Shown: positions 41,127-51,902 of the stretch, in pieces | How positions within the stretch are numbered: the stretch's first letter is position 1 | Layout: every line of letters begins with the position of its first letter | Source: Arthrobacter sp. NicSoilC5 | GTDB lineage: Bacteria; Actinomycetota; Actinomycetes; Actinomycetales; Micrococcaceae | Assembly: GCF_019977395.1 (NCBI RefSeq) | Contig: NZ_AP024660.1 | Coordinates: 3,224,001-3,288,000 of the forward strand | Length of the DNA stretch: 64,000 nt | Direction: 5' to 3' | Notes under the pieces: generated by a model | Databases searched by the model: none | What the model saw: the letters and a program-made list of their open reading frames with translations, nothing else | Told to the model about the DNA's origin: nothing | Made by a program: the position numbers and the translations under genes

Positions 41127-41705
41127 ATGGAACTGCACATCACGGGTGATCCCGTCGCGGACAAGTTGTTGAGTGAGGACGATTTTGCCCTCCTGACCGG
41201 CATGCTGCTGGACCAGCAGGTAACGATGGAATCCGCGTTCGCCGGGCCGGAAAAGATCCGGACCCGGATCGGGTCGCTCAAGCCCGGGGCCATTGCGGCG
41301 CATGATCCTGCGGCGTTCGTGGAGATGTTCAAGGAACGGCCCGCCGTCCACCGTTTTCCGGGCTCCATGGCTGCGCGCGTGCAGGCGCTCGCCGAGGCGG
41401 TCCAGAACGAGTGGGACGGTGACGCCGCCGCCATCTGGACCAAAGGCTCGCCGGACGGTGCCGAGGTGCTGCGGCGGCTCAAAGCGCTGCCCGGTTTCGG
41501 GGAGCAAAAGGCGAAGATCTTCCTTGCCTTGCTGGGCAAGCAGCGGGGCCTGGAGGCTCCGGGCTGGCGCGAAGCGGCAGGACACTACGGTGAGGATGGC
41601 GCCTACCTGTCGGTGGCCGACATCGTGGACCCGGAATCCCTGGTCAAGGTGCGGGCCAGCAAGCAGGCTGCCAAGGCGGCGGCAAAGGCAGGAAAAGAAC
41701 GTTAA
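41127..41705 (+). CDS. HhH-GPD-type base-excision repair family protein (uncharacterised)
   Basis: Small DNA-glycosylase-like protein of ~192 residues. Early motif LLTGMLLDQQVTMESAFAGP matches the HhH-GPD family's conserved QQ segment. The hairpin LKALPGFGEQKAKIFLALLG is the helix-hairpin-helix. The downstream catalytic Asp pattern is less clear than in Nth or MutY, so activity is uncertain. GGAGG lies nine bases before ATG 41127; the ATG at 41118 abuts it. The stop overlaps the next ATG in TAATG, coupling it to the LacI gene. Confidence 0.85.
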   Translation: MELHITGDPVADKLLSEDDFALLTGMLLDQQVTMESAFAGPEKIRTRIGSLKPGAIAAHDPAAFVEMFKERPAVHRFPGSMAARVQALAEAVQNEWDGDAAAIWTKGSPDGAEVLRRLKALPGFGEQKAKIFLALLGKQRGLEAPGWREAAGHYGEDGAYLSVADIVDPESLVKVRASKQAAKAAAKAGKER

Positions 41706-42709
41706 TGGCAGTCACCATGAACGACGTCGCGAGGGCGGCAGGCGTCTCCCTCAAAACCGTTTCGAACGTCCTGAACGACTATGAATTCATCCGTCCCGCC
41801 ACCAAGCAACGGGTGCAGGATGCCATCGCGGAGCTGGGCTACGAGGCCAACCTCACCGCCCGCAGCCTGCGGTCCGGCAAGACGTCCATGCTGGGCCTGG
41901 TCCTGTCCGACCTTTCCGCCCCCTACTATGCCGAGCTGGCGTCCAGGCTGATGAAGGCTGCCGCCCGGCACGGGTACCGGGTGATGGTGGAGCAGTCCGA
42001 CGCCGAAGCCTCCGCTGAACTTGGCGCCCTCCAGGGGACCTTCCGGCAGCTCACCGACGGCCTCCTGTTCACGCCGCTGGTGGTGGACGCGGATGCTATT
42101 GCCGCGCGGGCGGGCAAAAAACCGGTGGTGATGCTCGGCGAGCACATCGTGGATCCCCGGTTCGATCTGGTGACCATGAAGAATGAGGAAGCCGCGGCTG
42201 CGCTGACCAGGCATCTGCTGGCCGGCGGCCGCCGTCGTATCGCCGTGGTGGGAGCGAACGCGGGGGAGTCCGCCGGGACTGCGGGCCTGCGCCTGAACGG
42301 GTACCGGAGTGCGCTGGCGGAAGCAGGCATCCCCTTCGACGCCGCGCTCGTGGCACCGGCTGAATGGCGGCGCGATACGGGTGCTGCCGCCGTCGCCGGC
42401 CTGCTGGATAAGGGCGTGGAGTTCGACGCCGTCTTCGGGCTGAATGACGTACTGGCGCTGGGGGCCATGCACGAGCTGCTGATCCGCGGCGTCAAGGTGC
42501 CGCAGGACGTGGCGGTGGCCGGTTTTGACGACATCGACGAGGCGCGGTTCGCGTCCCCCTCCCTGACCACCGTCTCGCCGGGCATGGATGAGATCGCGGA
42601 GCGGTCCATCCATCTGCTGCTGGAGCGGATCGCCGGCAGGGAGCCCTCGGAACAGGGCGTGCACGTGGAAGCCGGGTTCGAACTGAAGGTCAGGGAATCC
42701 GCACCCTAG
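41705..42709 (+). CDS. LacI family transcriptional regulator
   Basis: The DNA-binding head is MNDVARAAGVSLKTVSNVLNDYEF with hinge LTARSLRSGKTSMLGLVLSDLS. The ligand domain has AVFGLNDVLALGAMHELL and VAVAGFDDIDEARFASPSLTTVSPGM. At 334 residues it is complete. It is translationally coupled to the HhH-GPD gene by a one-base overlap, which is an odd pairing. The nearest sugar gene is abfA, ~650 bases upstream of it, whose promoter carries an AACGTT-centred operator, so arabinoside control is a reasonable guess. Confidence 0.92.
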   Translation: MAVTMNDVARAAGVSLKTVSNVLNDYEFIRPATKQRVQDAIAELGYEANLTARSLRSGKTSMLGLVLSDLSAPYYAELASRLMKAAARHGYRVMVEQSDAEASAELGALQGTFRQLTDGLLFTPLVVDADAIAARAGKKPVVMLGEHIVDPRFDLVTMKNEEAAAALTRHLLAGGRRRIAVVGANAGESAGTAGLRLNGYRSALAEAGIPFDAALVAPAEWRRDTGAAAVAGLLDKGVEFDAVFGLNDVLALGAMHELLIRGVKVPQDVAVAGFDDIDEARFASPSLTTVSPGMDEIAERSIHLLLERIAGREPSEQGVHVEAGFELKVRESAP

Positions 42710-42783
42710 GGTTTCGCCGCGCTCCACGCGGGTAACTTTTCCTCACCACCCGGCCCACCGGTTCAACGAGGAAAGGTGCCCAC

Positions 42784-43341
42784 ATGATTGCCCTCCTGGT
42801 CATCGACATGCAGAACGCATTCTTCGAAACGCCCGAACTGGCGGCCCAGCAGGACCGGGTGGTGAGTGAGTGCAACCGGCTGCTGGAAGGGTTCAAGGCC
42901 GCCGGGCACGCCGCGCTCCTGGTCGGCACCGAACACGAGCGGGACAAGTCCACCTGGACCCTCAGCATGCTGGACGATGACCAGGGCTTCATCTTCCGCG
43001 GGAGCGGGCAGGCCCAGTCGGTGCCCGGCCTCATCAGGAAGGATCTGCCCCAGTTGAACAAGACCAGGGACAGCGCCTTCGTGGGAACCAACCTGCTGGC
43101 GCGGCTGCGGAACTGGGACGCCGGCGAGGTGGTGCTCGCCGGCGTCTCCACGCACAACTGCATCGCCCAGACCGCAGCCGACGCATTCGCGCACAACATC
43201 CGGGTCACCTACGCCAAGGACGCGATGGCCTCCGAAGCCGACCAGGACGCTGCCGACATGCTCCGCATCCTCTCCGCCACTTACCGGCAGCCCATCCAGT
43301 CCAGCGACGAGATCCTTGCCCGGCTCAGCGGGGCAAACTAG
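42784..43341 (+). CDS. cysteine hydrolase, isochorismatase-like family
   Basis: Alpha/beta hydrolase of 185 residues with the catalytic triad of the family: Asp in LLVIDMQNAFF, Lys in NKTRDSAFVGTN and Cys in GVSTHNCIAQTAADAF. Members include nicotinamidases, N-carbamoylsarcosine amidases and ureidoacrylate amidases. Proximity to the urease operon 110 bases downstream suggests a nitrogen-releasing amidase, but a terminator-like hairpin separates them and the substrate is unknown. GAAAGGTG precedes the ATG. Confidence 0.88.
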   Translation: MIALLVIDMQNAFFETPELAAQQDRVVSECNRLLEGFKAAGHAALLVGTEHERDKSTWTLSMLDDDQGFIFRGSGQAQSVPGLIRKDLPQLNKTRDSAFVGTNLLARLRNWDAGEVVLAGVSTHNCIAQTAADAFAHNIRVTYAKDAMASEADQDAADMLRILSATYRQPIQSSDEILARLSGAN

Positions 43342-43351
43342 CCTTCCCACC

Positions 43352-43374
43352 GTTGGGGCATATCCCCAGCTTTT
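43352..43374 (+). terminator. hairpin plus T-run before ureA
   Basis: GTTGGGG (43352-43358) pairs with CCCCAGC (43364-43370, one G-U) around CATAT, followed by TTTT. Likely terminator of the cysteine hydrolase gene, so urease has its own promoter in the remaining ~75 bases. Confidence 0.65.
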
Positions 43375-43451
43375 GTTGATACTCCTGAAACCTGGCGGAA
43401 ACGTGACCCGCTTACGCTGGCAGCACGCCGCAGGCCGTCGAAGGGAACCCC

Positions 43452-43754
43452 ATGCATCTTATGCCGCGTGAGCAGGAGAAACTCCTGATCGTGGTGGCCG
43501 CCGACCTGGCCCGCCGAAGGCAGTCCCGCGGCCTCAAGCTCAACTACCCCGAGGCCGTGGCCATCATCAGCTATGAACTGATCGAAGGCGCCCGCGACGG
43601 CAGGAGCGTGGCCGACCTCATGAGCTACGGCACCACCCTGCTCACCCGGGCGGACGTGATGGAAGGCGTGCCGGAGATGATCCACGACGTCCAGATCGAG
43701 GCCACCTTCCCGGACGGCACCAAGCTGGTCACCGTCCACAACCCCATCCGTTAA
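43452..43754 (+). CDS. ureA: urease subunit gamma
   Basis: Small structural subunit of nickel urease, which hydrolyses urea to ammonia and carbamate. The 100-residue product has the classic sequence [20 protein letters not shown] and [20 protein letters not shown]. It opens the gene set ureABCEFGD plus a nickel permease, all on one strand with short gaps or overlaps. GAAGGGAA precedes the ATG. Confidence 0.97.
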   Translation: MHLMPREQEKLLIVVAADLARRRQSRGLKLNYPEAVAIISYELIEGARDGRSVADLMSYGTTLLTRADVMEGVPEMIHDVQIEATFPDGTKLVTVHNPIR

Positions 43755-43765
43755 GGAGCGCGGCA

Positions 43766-44115
43766 ATGATTCCAGGCGAGTACGTCCTCCGGCCGGAGCC
43801 CGTGACCGCGAATGCGGGCCGTAAGGCCATCGAGGTGGCCGTGACCAACACGGGCGACCGGCCCGTCCAGGTGGGGTCGCATTTCCATTTTGCCGAGGCC
43901 AACGCGGCCCTGGCCTTCGACCGCGAAGCAGCTTACGGCCGGCGCCTGGACATCCCCGCGGGAACGGCAGCCAGGTTCGAGCCGGGGGATTCGCGGAGCG
44001 TGAGGCTTATTGAACTGGCCGGGACCCGGGAGGTCTACGGGCTCAGCAACGCGGTCAATGGAAGGCTCGACGGCGGCACGCGCCAAAGCGGGCCCCTTAC
44101 GGAAGGGGAAGGCGA

Positions 44116-44119
<4 letters not shown>
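43766..44119 (+). CDS. ureB: urease subunit beta
   Basis: Second small subunit of the trimer-of-trimers urease. [20 protein letters not shown] opens it, and [20 protein letters not shown] is the family signature. At 117 residues it is a normal separate beta subunit (not fused with gamma). It starts 12 bases after ureA and its stop overlaps the ureC GTG by four bases. Confidence 0.97.
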
Positions 44120-45846
<1,727 letters not shown>

Positions 45847-45879
45847 AACCGCGAATTCCAAACCCCCGAAAGCAACCAC

Positions 45880-46365
45880 ATGATCATCGACAAAGTCCTG
45901 GGCAACCTGCACGACCTGCCGGACTCCGACCTCGCAGCCTACGCCGGCCTGCACCGCGAAAAAGTCGTCCTGCCCAGCGCCCAGCTGGTCAAACGCATCC
46001 AGCGCGCCACCACCGACCACGGCAAGGAAATCGGCATCCGCCTCCCCGCCGGCTCCGGCGACCTCCGCGACGGCGACATCCTCCACGTCGAAGAAGCCAA
46101 CATGATCGTGGTGTCCGTCCTGCCCACCGACGTCCTGGTCATCGCGCCCCGCACCATCCACGAAATGGGCGTCACTGCGCACTCCCTCGGCAACCGCCAC
46201 CTCCAGGCTCAATTCTTCGACGCGGACAGCGAGTATGGGGCGGCCGTCATGGTGTGCGCCTACGACCACACCGTCGAGGACTACCTCACCCATGCCGGTG
46301 TGCCCTACTCCCGCCAGGAACGCGTCATGCCCGTGCCTTTTCGCCATGCTGAACACTCGCACTAA
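45880..46365 (+). CDS. ureE: urease accessory protein UreE (nickel metallochaperone)
   Basis: Delivers nickel to the UreDFG-apourease complex. It has an N-terminal peptide-binding domain (MIIDKVLGNLHDLPDSDLAA, KVVLPSAQLVKRIQR) and a metal-binding domain with HSLGNRHLQAQFF, whose His binds nickel. The C-terminal tail FRHAEHSH is a short His-rich extension rather than the long poly-His of Klebsiella. 161 residues is typical. Confidence 0.95.
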   Translation: MIIDKVLGNLHDLPDSDLAAYAGLHREKVVLPSAQLVKRIQRATTDHGKEIGIRLPAGSGDLRDGDILHVEEANMIVVSVLPTDVLVIAPRTIHEMGVTAHSLGNRHLQAQFFDADSEYGAAVMVCAYDHTVEDYLTHAGVPYSRQERVMPVPFRHAEHSH

Positions 46366-46410
46366 CTCTCACGCGCTGCGCGCTCTTACTGGTGCGTCGG
46401 CGGGGGCTTC

Positions 46411-46474
46411 GGCGGGTGATAGGGGCCGTGCCCGCTTCGCGGTGCCCGCCACGCCGCGGCCCCTATCACCCGCC
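46411..46474. repeat. 18-bp perfect inverted repeat between ureE and ureF
   Basis: GGCGGGTGATAGGGGCCG (46411-46428) is exactly complementary to 46457-46474, with a 28-base loop that contains a further CGC/GCG mini-hairpin and a repeated GTGCCCGC. There is no T-run. It lies inside the urease operon and could cause partial termination or mRNA processing between the ureABCE and ureFGD messages. Confidence 0.8.
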
Positions 46475-46515
46475 TCCGCCGGGTTGGGCAGGTACGTCGC
46501 CTTGGGAGCGCGGTT

Positions 46516-47181
46516 ATGAGTTACCAGCTTGCTCTTCAGCAGCTCACTGACTCTGCTCTTCCTACTGGGGCTTTTGCTCACTCTTTTGGGTTTGAGACCT
46601 ACATCGATCGGGAGCTCGTTTTTGATGAAGGGTCTTTCGGGCTCTGGCTCGGTGCCTTCGTCGGCCAGCAGCTGACCTATTCCGATGGGCTTGCTGTTCG
46701 GCTGCTCTATGAGGGGGCTGATCTTGGGGAGCTGGACTCGCTTTTGTCCGCTTCCCTTTTGCCGCGGCAGGTCCGGGAGGCCAGTGTGAAGATGGGCGGC
46801 CGGCTGCTCGAGATTGGGGCTGAGGTGTTTCCCTCGCCCGCGCTGGAACTGTACCGGGACCTGGTGGCCACGGGCCGCGCCGCCGGGCACCAGCCGCTGG
46901 CGTTCGCCGTCGTCGCCCGCTCCCTGGGCGTACCGCTGCAGGAGGCGCTCGCCGCCTACCTCTTCGCCACCGTCACGTCCCTCACCCAGAACGCCGTCCG
47001 CGCCATCCCGCTCGGCCAGAACGCCGGGCAGCGCGTGCTGCGGAAAGCGCACGACGACGTCGCTGCCGCCATCGACGCGGTCGCGCACCTCACGGCGGAC
47101 GACCTCGGCGCCGTCAGCCCCGGACTGGAAATTTCGCAAATGCGGCACGAACGCCAGCGTGCCCGGATGTTCATGAGCTGA
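46516..47181 (+). CDS. ureF: urease accessory protein UreF
   Basis: Acts with UreD and UreG in GTP-dependent nickel insertion. All-helical 221-residue protein with LTDSALPTGAFAHSFGFETY at the N-terminus, the family signature, and AVRAIPLGQNAGQRVL near the C-terminus. The first ~95 codons use many T-ending codons and are visibly less GC-rich than the rest of the gene and the neighbours. Translation is preceded by GGGAG. A large hairpin lies just upstream. Confidence 0.94.
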   Translation: MSYQLALQQLTDSALPTGAFAHSFGFETYIDRELVFDEGSFGLWLGAFVGQQLTYSDGLAVRLLYEGADLGELDSLLSASLLPRQVREASVKMGGRLLEIGAEVFPSPALELYRDLVATGRAAGHQPLAFAVVARSLGVPLQEALAAYLFATVTSLTQNAVRAIPLGQNAGQRVLRKAHDDVAAAIDAVAHLTADDLGAVSPGLEISQMRHERQRARMFMS

Positions 47182-47207
47182 CAGGGCTCGTGACCTAGGA
47201 GGAAACC

Positions 47208-47822
47208 ATGACTGAACCCATCAAAATCGGCATCGGCGGGCCCGTCGGCGCCGGTAAAACCCAGCTCGTGGAACGCCTCACCCGGCACATGAGCGGCGAC
47301 ATCTCCATGGCCGCCATCACCAACGACATCTACACCATCGAGGACGCCAAAATCCTCGCCGCCAACGGCATCCTGCCCGTGGACCGCATCATCGGCGTCG
47401 AAACCGGGGGCTGCCCGCACACCGCCATCCGCGAAGACACCTCCATGAACACCGCCGCCATCGAGGAACTCAAAACCCGGCACCCGGACCTGCAGGTCAT
47501 CTTCGTCGAATCCGGCGGCGACAACCTCTCTGCCACCTTCAGCCCCGAACTGGTGGACTTCTCCATCTACATCATCGACGTGGCCCAAGGCGAAAAGATC
47601 CCCCGCAAAGCCGGCCAGGGCATGATCAAATCCGACCTCTTCATCATCAACAAAACCGACCTCGCACCCCACGTCGGCGCCGACCTGTCCGTCATGGAAC
47701 GGGACTCCAAGGAATTCCGTGGCAACAAGCCGTTCTGCTTCACCAACCTCAAAACCGACGAAGGCCTCGAGAAGGTCATCGAATGGATCCGGCACGACGT
47801 CCTGATGCTCGACCTGGCATGA
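47208..47822 (+). CDS. ureG: urease accessory GTPase UreG
   Basis: SIMIBI-class GTPase that couples GTP hydrolysis to nickel transfer. P-loop GGPVGAGKT near residue 10, the metal-binding Cys-Pro-His in [30 protein letters not shown] and the base-recognition NKTD are all present. At 204 residues it is complete. AGGAGG lies upstream of the ATG. The stop overlaps the ureD ATG by four bases (ATGA). Confidence 0.97.
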   Translation: MTEPIKIGIGGPVGAGKTQLVERLTRHMSGDISMAAITNDIYTIEDAKILAANGILPVDRIIGVETGGCPHTAIREDTSMNTAAIEELKTRHPDLQVIFVESGGDNLSATFSPELVDFSIYIIDVAQGEKIPRKAGQGMIKSDLFIINKTDLAPHVGADLSVMERDSKEFRGNKPFCFTNLKTDEGLEKVIEWIRHDVLMLDLA

Positions 47823-48724
47823 GTACGACGGCGGCAGCAAGTTCCGCGCGTCCGTCACCGGGGCTTCCACCCGCGTCCGCTGATCGGCCCCCGATGGGCG
47901 AGCTTGAGCTTCGGGTCGCCGTTCGTGGTCGGCGATCCTTTGCCGAGCATCAGTACCATCGGGGTGCCTTGAGGGTTATGCGGCCGCATTACCTCGATGA
48001 CTCCGGGCAGGTTTGTTATGTGGTCGTGAATCCTGGCGGGGCTTATCTTGGGGCGGACCTGTTCCTGCTCGATATTGAAGTCCAGGATGGGGCTGACCTG
48101 CTGCTGACGACGCAGTCCGCTACGAAGGTCTATCGGACTCCGGGCTCTTTTGCCGAGCAGCGGATGGTTTTGCGGCTGGGGGAGGGGGCGCGGCTGGAAC
48201 TCATGCCGGACCAGCTCATCGCCTACCGGGAAGCCAGCTACCGGCAGCGCACGTCCGTGACCCTGCGGCCGTCGTCGTCGCTGGTCATGGCCGAGGTTGT
48301 GACGCCCGGATGGTCGCCCGACGGCGCCGCCTTCCGGTATGAGGAAGTGCGCCTGAGGAACCACATCTGTGTGGAAACCGGGGCGGGGACCGAACTGCTG
48401 GCGCTGGACAACCTGCTGATCCGGCCGCCGCTCCACGACGTCACCGGGCTGGGATTCATGGAAGGCTCCAGCCACCTCGGATCGCTGGTGGTGGTGGATC
48501 CCCGGGCGGACCAGGCGCTTGCCGACGAACTGCACCTGCTGACCACTGACCACCAGGCCCTGACCGGCATCTCGCTGACTCGCACTGTTGCGGGGACCAC
48601 CGGGCTGGTGCTGCGGAGCCTCTCCAACAGCACCGACGAACTGAACCGCCTGCTTCGATCCTGCACGGACCTGCTGCGCGGACGCTGGTACGGCCAGGGA
48701 CCGCTGGACCTGAGGAAGCACTGA
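47819..48724 (+). CDS. ureD: urease accessory protein UreD
   Basis: Scaffold that binds apourease and recruits UreF/UreG. Beta-rich 301-residue protein with [20 protein letters not shown] and [20 protein letters not shown], then [20 protein letters not shown], characteristic of the family. The in-frame region upstream of ATG 47819 belongs to ureG, so I start at the ATGA overlap. As in ureF, roughly codons 20-120 have markedly more T in third positions than flanking DNA. The stop overlaps the permease ATG by one base. Confidence 0.93.
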   Translation: MSTTAAASSARPSPGLPPASADRPPMGELELRVAVRGRRSFAEHQYHRGALRVMRPHYLDDSGQVCYVVVNPGGAYLGADLFLLDIEVQDGADLLLTTQSATKVYRTPGSFAEQRMVLRLGEGARLELMPDQLIAYREASYRQRTSVTLRPSSSLVMAEVVTPGWSPDGAAFRYEEVRLRNHICVETGAGTELLALDNLLIRPPLHDVTGLGFMEGSSHLGSLVVVDPRADQALADELHLLTTDHQALTGISLTRTVAGTTGLVLRSLSNSTDELNRLLRSCTDLLRGRWYGQGPLDLRKH

Positions 48725-49761
48725 TGGCCGGCATCGCCGCGCTCTACCGGGACCGGGACTCGCTGCCGCTCCGGACCCGGGCGCTCTTCACCTTTGGTGC
48801 CGTGGCCGCGCTGCACGCTGCCGCCGTCGTCCTTTTGCTTGCCGGAACCCGGACCGGGGGCGGCGGGGCGCTCTCCTGGGGTCTTGTCCTTACCGCCTAC
48901 CTGGCCGGGGTGAAGCACAGCTACGACTGGGACCACCTGGCCGCCATCGACAACTCGACCCGGAAGTTCGTGGCACAGCGGCAGCATCCGGTGAGCGTGG
49001 GCTTCGCGTTCAGCCTGGGGCACAGCTCGGTGGTGACCCTGGCGGGGGTGCTGGTAATCGCCGGTGCGTCCATGGTTGGCGGCCTGATGGAGGACGGTAC
49101 GGCCGGGAACCTGGTGCTGGGGCTGATCGGCAGCGGTGCATCCGGGCTGTTCCTGCTGGCCATGGGGCTGTTCAACGGCTCGGCCTTCACCCGCTCGGCC
49201 GCTGCCTTCCGGCGTTCCCGGGCCGGAGCAGCCATTGATCCCCGCGACCTGGAACCGCAGGGACTGGTGGCGCGGCTGCTGGCCAAACCCCTCGCCAGGG
49301 TGCGCCGGCCGCGGAACATCTACGTGATTGGCTTCCTCTTTGGGCTGGGTTTCGATACCGCCACCACCATCGGGCTGCTGATGATGACGACGGCGGCGTC
49401 CCTGGCCGGGGTGCCCCCGTTCGCCCTGCTCGCCCTGCCGCTCGCCTTCGCAGCCGCGATGACACTGTGTGACTCGGTGAACGGGATGGCGATGATGCGG
49501 ATGTACCGCTCGGCACTGGCCGACCCGCGGCGGAAGCTTGGCTTCAATGCTGCGGTGACGGGCATCTCGGCGGTCTCGGCCCTGTTCATTGCCGTGATCA
49601 CTTTGGCCGGCTTCTTTCACGCCGCATTCGGTTTGCATGATCCGGTGACGGCGTGGCTTTCATCGATCGACCTGGGCGACGCCGGCCTGCTTCTGGTGGC
49701 GCTGCTGCTGGCCGTCTGGGGCGGGGCCGCGCTGGCGTGGAGGCAGGCCCGGAACGGATAG
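48724..49761 (+). CDS. nickel/cobalt permease, NiCoT (HoxN/NixA) family
   Basis: Imports nickel for urease. Eight or so membrane helices. The metal-binding signature in helix 2 is KHSYDWDHLAAIDNSTRK, a variant of the usual H-A-V/F-D-A-D-H pattern keeping His-x4-Asp-His. Further family motifs are FSLGHSSVVTLAGVLV, FLFGLGFDTATTIGLL and LFAAAMTLCDSVNGMAM (here PLAFAAAMTLCDSVNG). The third motif ends TATT rather than the common TATE. 345 residues is normal. The ATG overlaps the ureD stop (TGATG), making it the last gene of the urease operon. Confidence 0.93.
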   Translation: MAGIAALYRDRDSLPLRTRALFTFGAVAALHAAAVVLLLAGTRTGGGGALSWGLVLTAYLAGVKHSYDWDHLAAIDNSTRKFVAQRQHPVSVGFAFSLGHSSVVTLAGVLVIAGASMVGGLMEDGTAGNLVLGLIGSGASGLFLLAMGLFNGSAFTRSAAAFRRSRAGAAIDPRDLEPQGLVARLLAKPLARVRRPRNIYVIGFLFGLGFDTATTIGLLMMTTAASLAGVPPFALLALPLAFAAAMTLCDSVNGMAMMRMYRSALADPRRKLGFNAAVTGISAVSALFIAVITLAGFFHAAFGLHDPVTAWLSSIDLGDAGLLLVALLLAVWGGAALAWRQARNG

Positions 49762-49817
49762 GGGCGCGGAGCCGGCATCCACTGCCGGCGCCGCGCCCCC
49801 GTTGTGATGGGCGGCTC

Positions 49818-51734
49818 CTAGCCGAAATCGGCCACGTAGCTGGGAACTCCGACGGCGTCCGTGGACACCGGCGCTCCGGTGTCATTGACCACGTGGTCCA
49901 ATGTCCCGGCGCCAAGATTCACGGTCAGCAGGCTGTGCAGCTTCACGCCGGGCGTCACCGGCACCTCGAAGCCGCGGGTGGCGTGGATGGTGGGGTCCAC
50001 GTTGTTGTACACATAGCTGCCGCCGCCCCAGAGTTCATGGGTTTTGACGGAGTCCGAGACCTTGTAGCCGGCCCAGCCGAGAATCCCGTCATGCTGCCAC
50101 GCTGCCTGGTTGGGGGCGTCGTAGGGCAGTTCGTTCTGGAAGAAGACCGTTTTGCCGTTTTCGCCGTTCCAGATGACGTTGTACTCCTGGTAGTGCTCCA
50201 CGAACAGCCCGGTGGCGGTGACGTTGTTGCCGTTGACGATCACGCCGTTCCTGCCGGTGTTGGTGGTCCAACCGACACCGTTCCCGTGGTCTGCGCGCCA
50301 GGCCCAGATGTGGTCCAGGAGGACGTTGTCGCTGTTGACTTCCAGGCTGACCGAGGCCTTGCCCACATGGGGCCCGCCGATGCGGAAGAACACATCGTGG
50401 AGGGTGGTGGGATTGGCCGGATCGCTGCGGACGGCAGAGTTGGCCGCTCCGCCCCCTGCGCCCGGGATTGCCTTGCCGATGCGCATCAGGGCGGGTGAGT
50501 TGACCTCACCGGCATCCACGGTGACGGCAGCAATGTCCACGCCGGGGACATCCGCGACTGTCAGGGGAACCGATCCGTTGACGGCGGAAAGTGTTGCCAT
50601 TCCAAGTCCAAGCACCACTGTTCCTGCGCGCTTGACCTCGATGCTGCGGTCAATGTCGTAGACCCCGGGGGTAAGGAGCAGGTTCTTTCCACGGGCCAGT
50701 TGCGTGTTGATGGTCTGCACTGAATCGCCGGGCGATGCGACGTAGAAGTCGGCCAGCGGGATGCTGCGGCCTTCCGTAGGGCCGTTTTCCCACGTGGTCC
50801 CCGCTGAGTCCTGGTGCACGGAGGGCACGAACACGCTGTACTGCCCGGCGGGGTCCACCGTCAGGTAGGGCTTCTCGCGGCTGATAGGAGTCGTGTCCAG
50901 GGTGGTGTACGGCGGGTCCGGGAAGGAATCTGCAGGTGCCCCGTTGACGCCCGAGAACACCTGGTTCCAGACTCCGTTGGACCAGCTTCCAATGCTGCAG
51001 TTGCGCACCAGGTACTGCTGCTGGGAACCGTTGATGACGGCGCCCGTCTTGGAATCAGCGATGAAGCCGCCGCTGGCGTACTGCGGGCCGGCGGTGCAGT
51101 AGTCCATCAGGGAAAGGTTGCCGCCGGTGATGTTGACCCGGCGCATCGGCGAAGCCTGGGAGGCTGCCCAGAAGTTTGCCGAGCTGCGGCAGCCTTCGAG
51201 GCCGGTGACATTGATGGTGAGGTTGGACAGGGAGCGCCAGAAGTTGTTCAGGGCGATGCAGTTGTCCGCGGTGAGACAGCGGTTGTAGACGTCGACGTGT
51301 CCATTGATGGTGACGTCGGTGGGTGCAGCACCCAGTCCGGCGACTTCCGTGGAATAGCCCACCTGGACAATCAGCGGCTCCTCGGGGGTGCCGTAGGTGC
51401 CGGGCTTGAACAGCAGGGAGTAGCGCTTGGTCCCCATTTCGTCATCCACCTGCTGCGCCGCAATGGCGTCCACCGTGGCCTGGATCTGCGCCACGGGCAT
51501 GCCGGGATCGAAGACGTAGGTGTTGGACCCGAACGGGTTTTGCGGCGCCGGCGGTGGCGACGCCGGAACCTGAACTGCGGGCTGCGCGGCTGAGGGTGCG
51601 GCCTGTGCCGGAACGGTCGCGCCGGCGGCGAAAAGCCCGATGAGGAGGGCGGTGCTTGCGGCAACGATGCCATGGTGGTGCCGGCGCTGCGGCGGAAGGG
51701 GTCTGGGTGCATCAGGGCGTGAGGATAGCGGCAT
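49818..51734 (-). CDS. secreted right-handed beta-helix (pectin-lyase-fold) protein, GH55-like
   Basis: A Sec signal peptide (HHHGIVAASTALLIGLFAAG, cleavage near AQAAPS) precedes a ~600-residue repeat-rich body with FKPGTYGTPEEPLIVQVGYS, NLTINVTGLEGCRSS, then after a middle section RGKNLLLTPGVYDIDRSIEV and DNVLLDHIWAWRADHGNG. Two beta-helix halves are implied, as in GH55 exo-beta-1,3-glucanases; homologues are often annotated only as coagulation factor 5/8 or adenylyl cyclase. The frame extends far upstream through the divergent LacI gene, but the signal peptide fixes ATG 51734. Two CebR-type palindromes upstream suggest beta-glucan control. Catalytic activity is inferred. Confidence 0.8.
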   Translation of the reverse strand: MPLSSRPDAPRPLPPQRRHHHGIVAASTALLIGLFAAGATVPAQAAPSAAQPAVQVPASPPPAPQNPFGSNTYVFDPGMPVAQIQATVDAIAAQQVDDEMGTKRYSLLFKPGTYGTPEEPLIVQVGYSTEVAGLGAAPTDVTINGHVDVYNRCLTADNCIALNNFWRSLSNLTINVTGLEGCRSSANFWAASQASPMRRVNITGGNLSLMDYCTAGPQYASGGFIADSKTGAVINGSQQQYLVRNCSIGSWSNGVWNQVFSGVNGAPADSFPDPPYTTLDTTPISREKPYLTVDPAGQYSVFVPSVHQDSAGTTWENGPTEGRSIPLADFYVASPGDSVQTINTQLARGKNLLLTPGVYDIDRSIEVKRAGTVVLGLGMATLSAVNGSVPLTVADVPGVDIAAVTVDAGEVNSPALMRIGKAIPGAGGGAANSAVRSDPANPTTLHDVFFRIGGPHVGKASVSLEVNSDNVLLDHIWAWRADHGNGVGWTTNTGRNGVIVNGNNVTATGLFVEHYQEYNVIWNGENGKTVFFQNELPYDAPNQAAWQHDGILGWAGYKVSDSVKTHELWGGGSYVYNNVDPTIHATRGFEVPVTPGVKLHSLLTVNLGAGTLDHVVNDTGAPVSTDAVGVPSYVADFG

Positions 51735-51802
51735 TGCTGGTCCTGTCAGTGGTGGGGCTGGACGACCATAACGGCTGCGACAGGCAGCCGGGGTCGAGTG
51801 GT

Positions 51803-51814
51803 GGGAGCGCTCCC
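51803..51814. promoter_or_regulatory. CebR-type LacI operator, copy 1
   Basis: GGGAGCGCTCCC, a perfect 12-bp palindrome with T before it. The published CebR operator of Streptomyces is TGGGAGCGCTCCCA, so this matches 13 of 14 positions. It lies 69 bases before the beta-helix gene start. Confidence 0.8.
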
Positions 51815-51860
51815 GTCGGGGAAGCGTAGCATCGGGTTTTTGCCGGGGCAAGGGTTTCGC

Positions 51861-51872
51861 GGGAGCGCTCCC
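51861..51872. promoter_or_regulatory. CebR-type LacI operator, copy 2
   Basis: Second identical GGGAGCGCTCCC, followed by A, 58 bases from copy 1. It sits just upstream of the -10 hexamer TATTGT (51890-51895) of the lacI gene, where bound repressor would block that promoter. Confidence 0.8.
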
Positions 51873-51902
51873 ACGGAGCGGCGGTGTCGTATTGTCGGTG
51901 TA

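Noticed and set aside
41118..41129. ATG 41118 as the HhH-GPD start
   Set aside because: It directly abuts the ribosome binding site GGGAGG; ATG 41127 has proper spacing.
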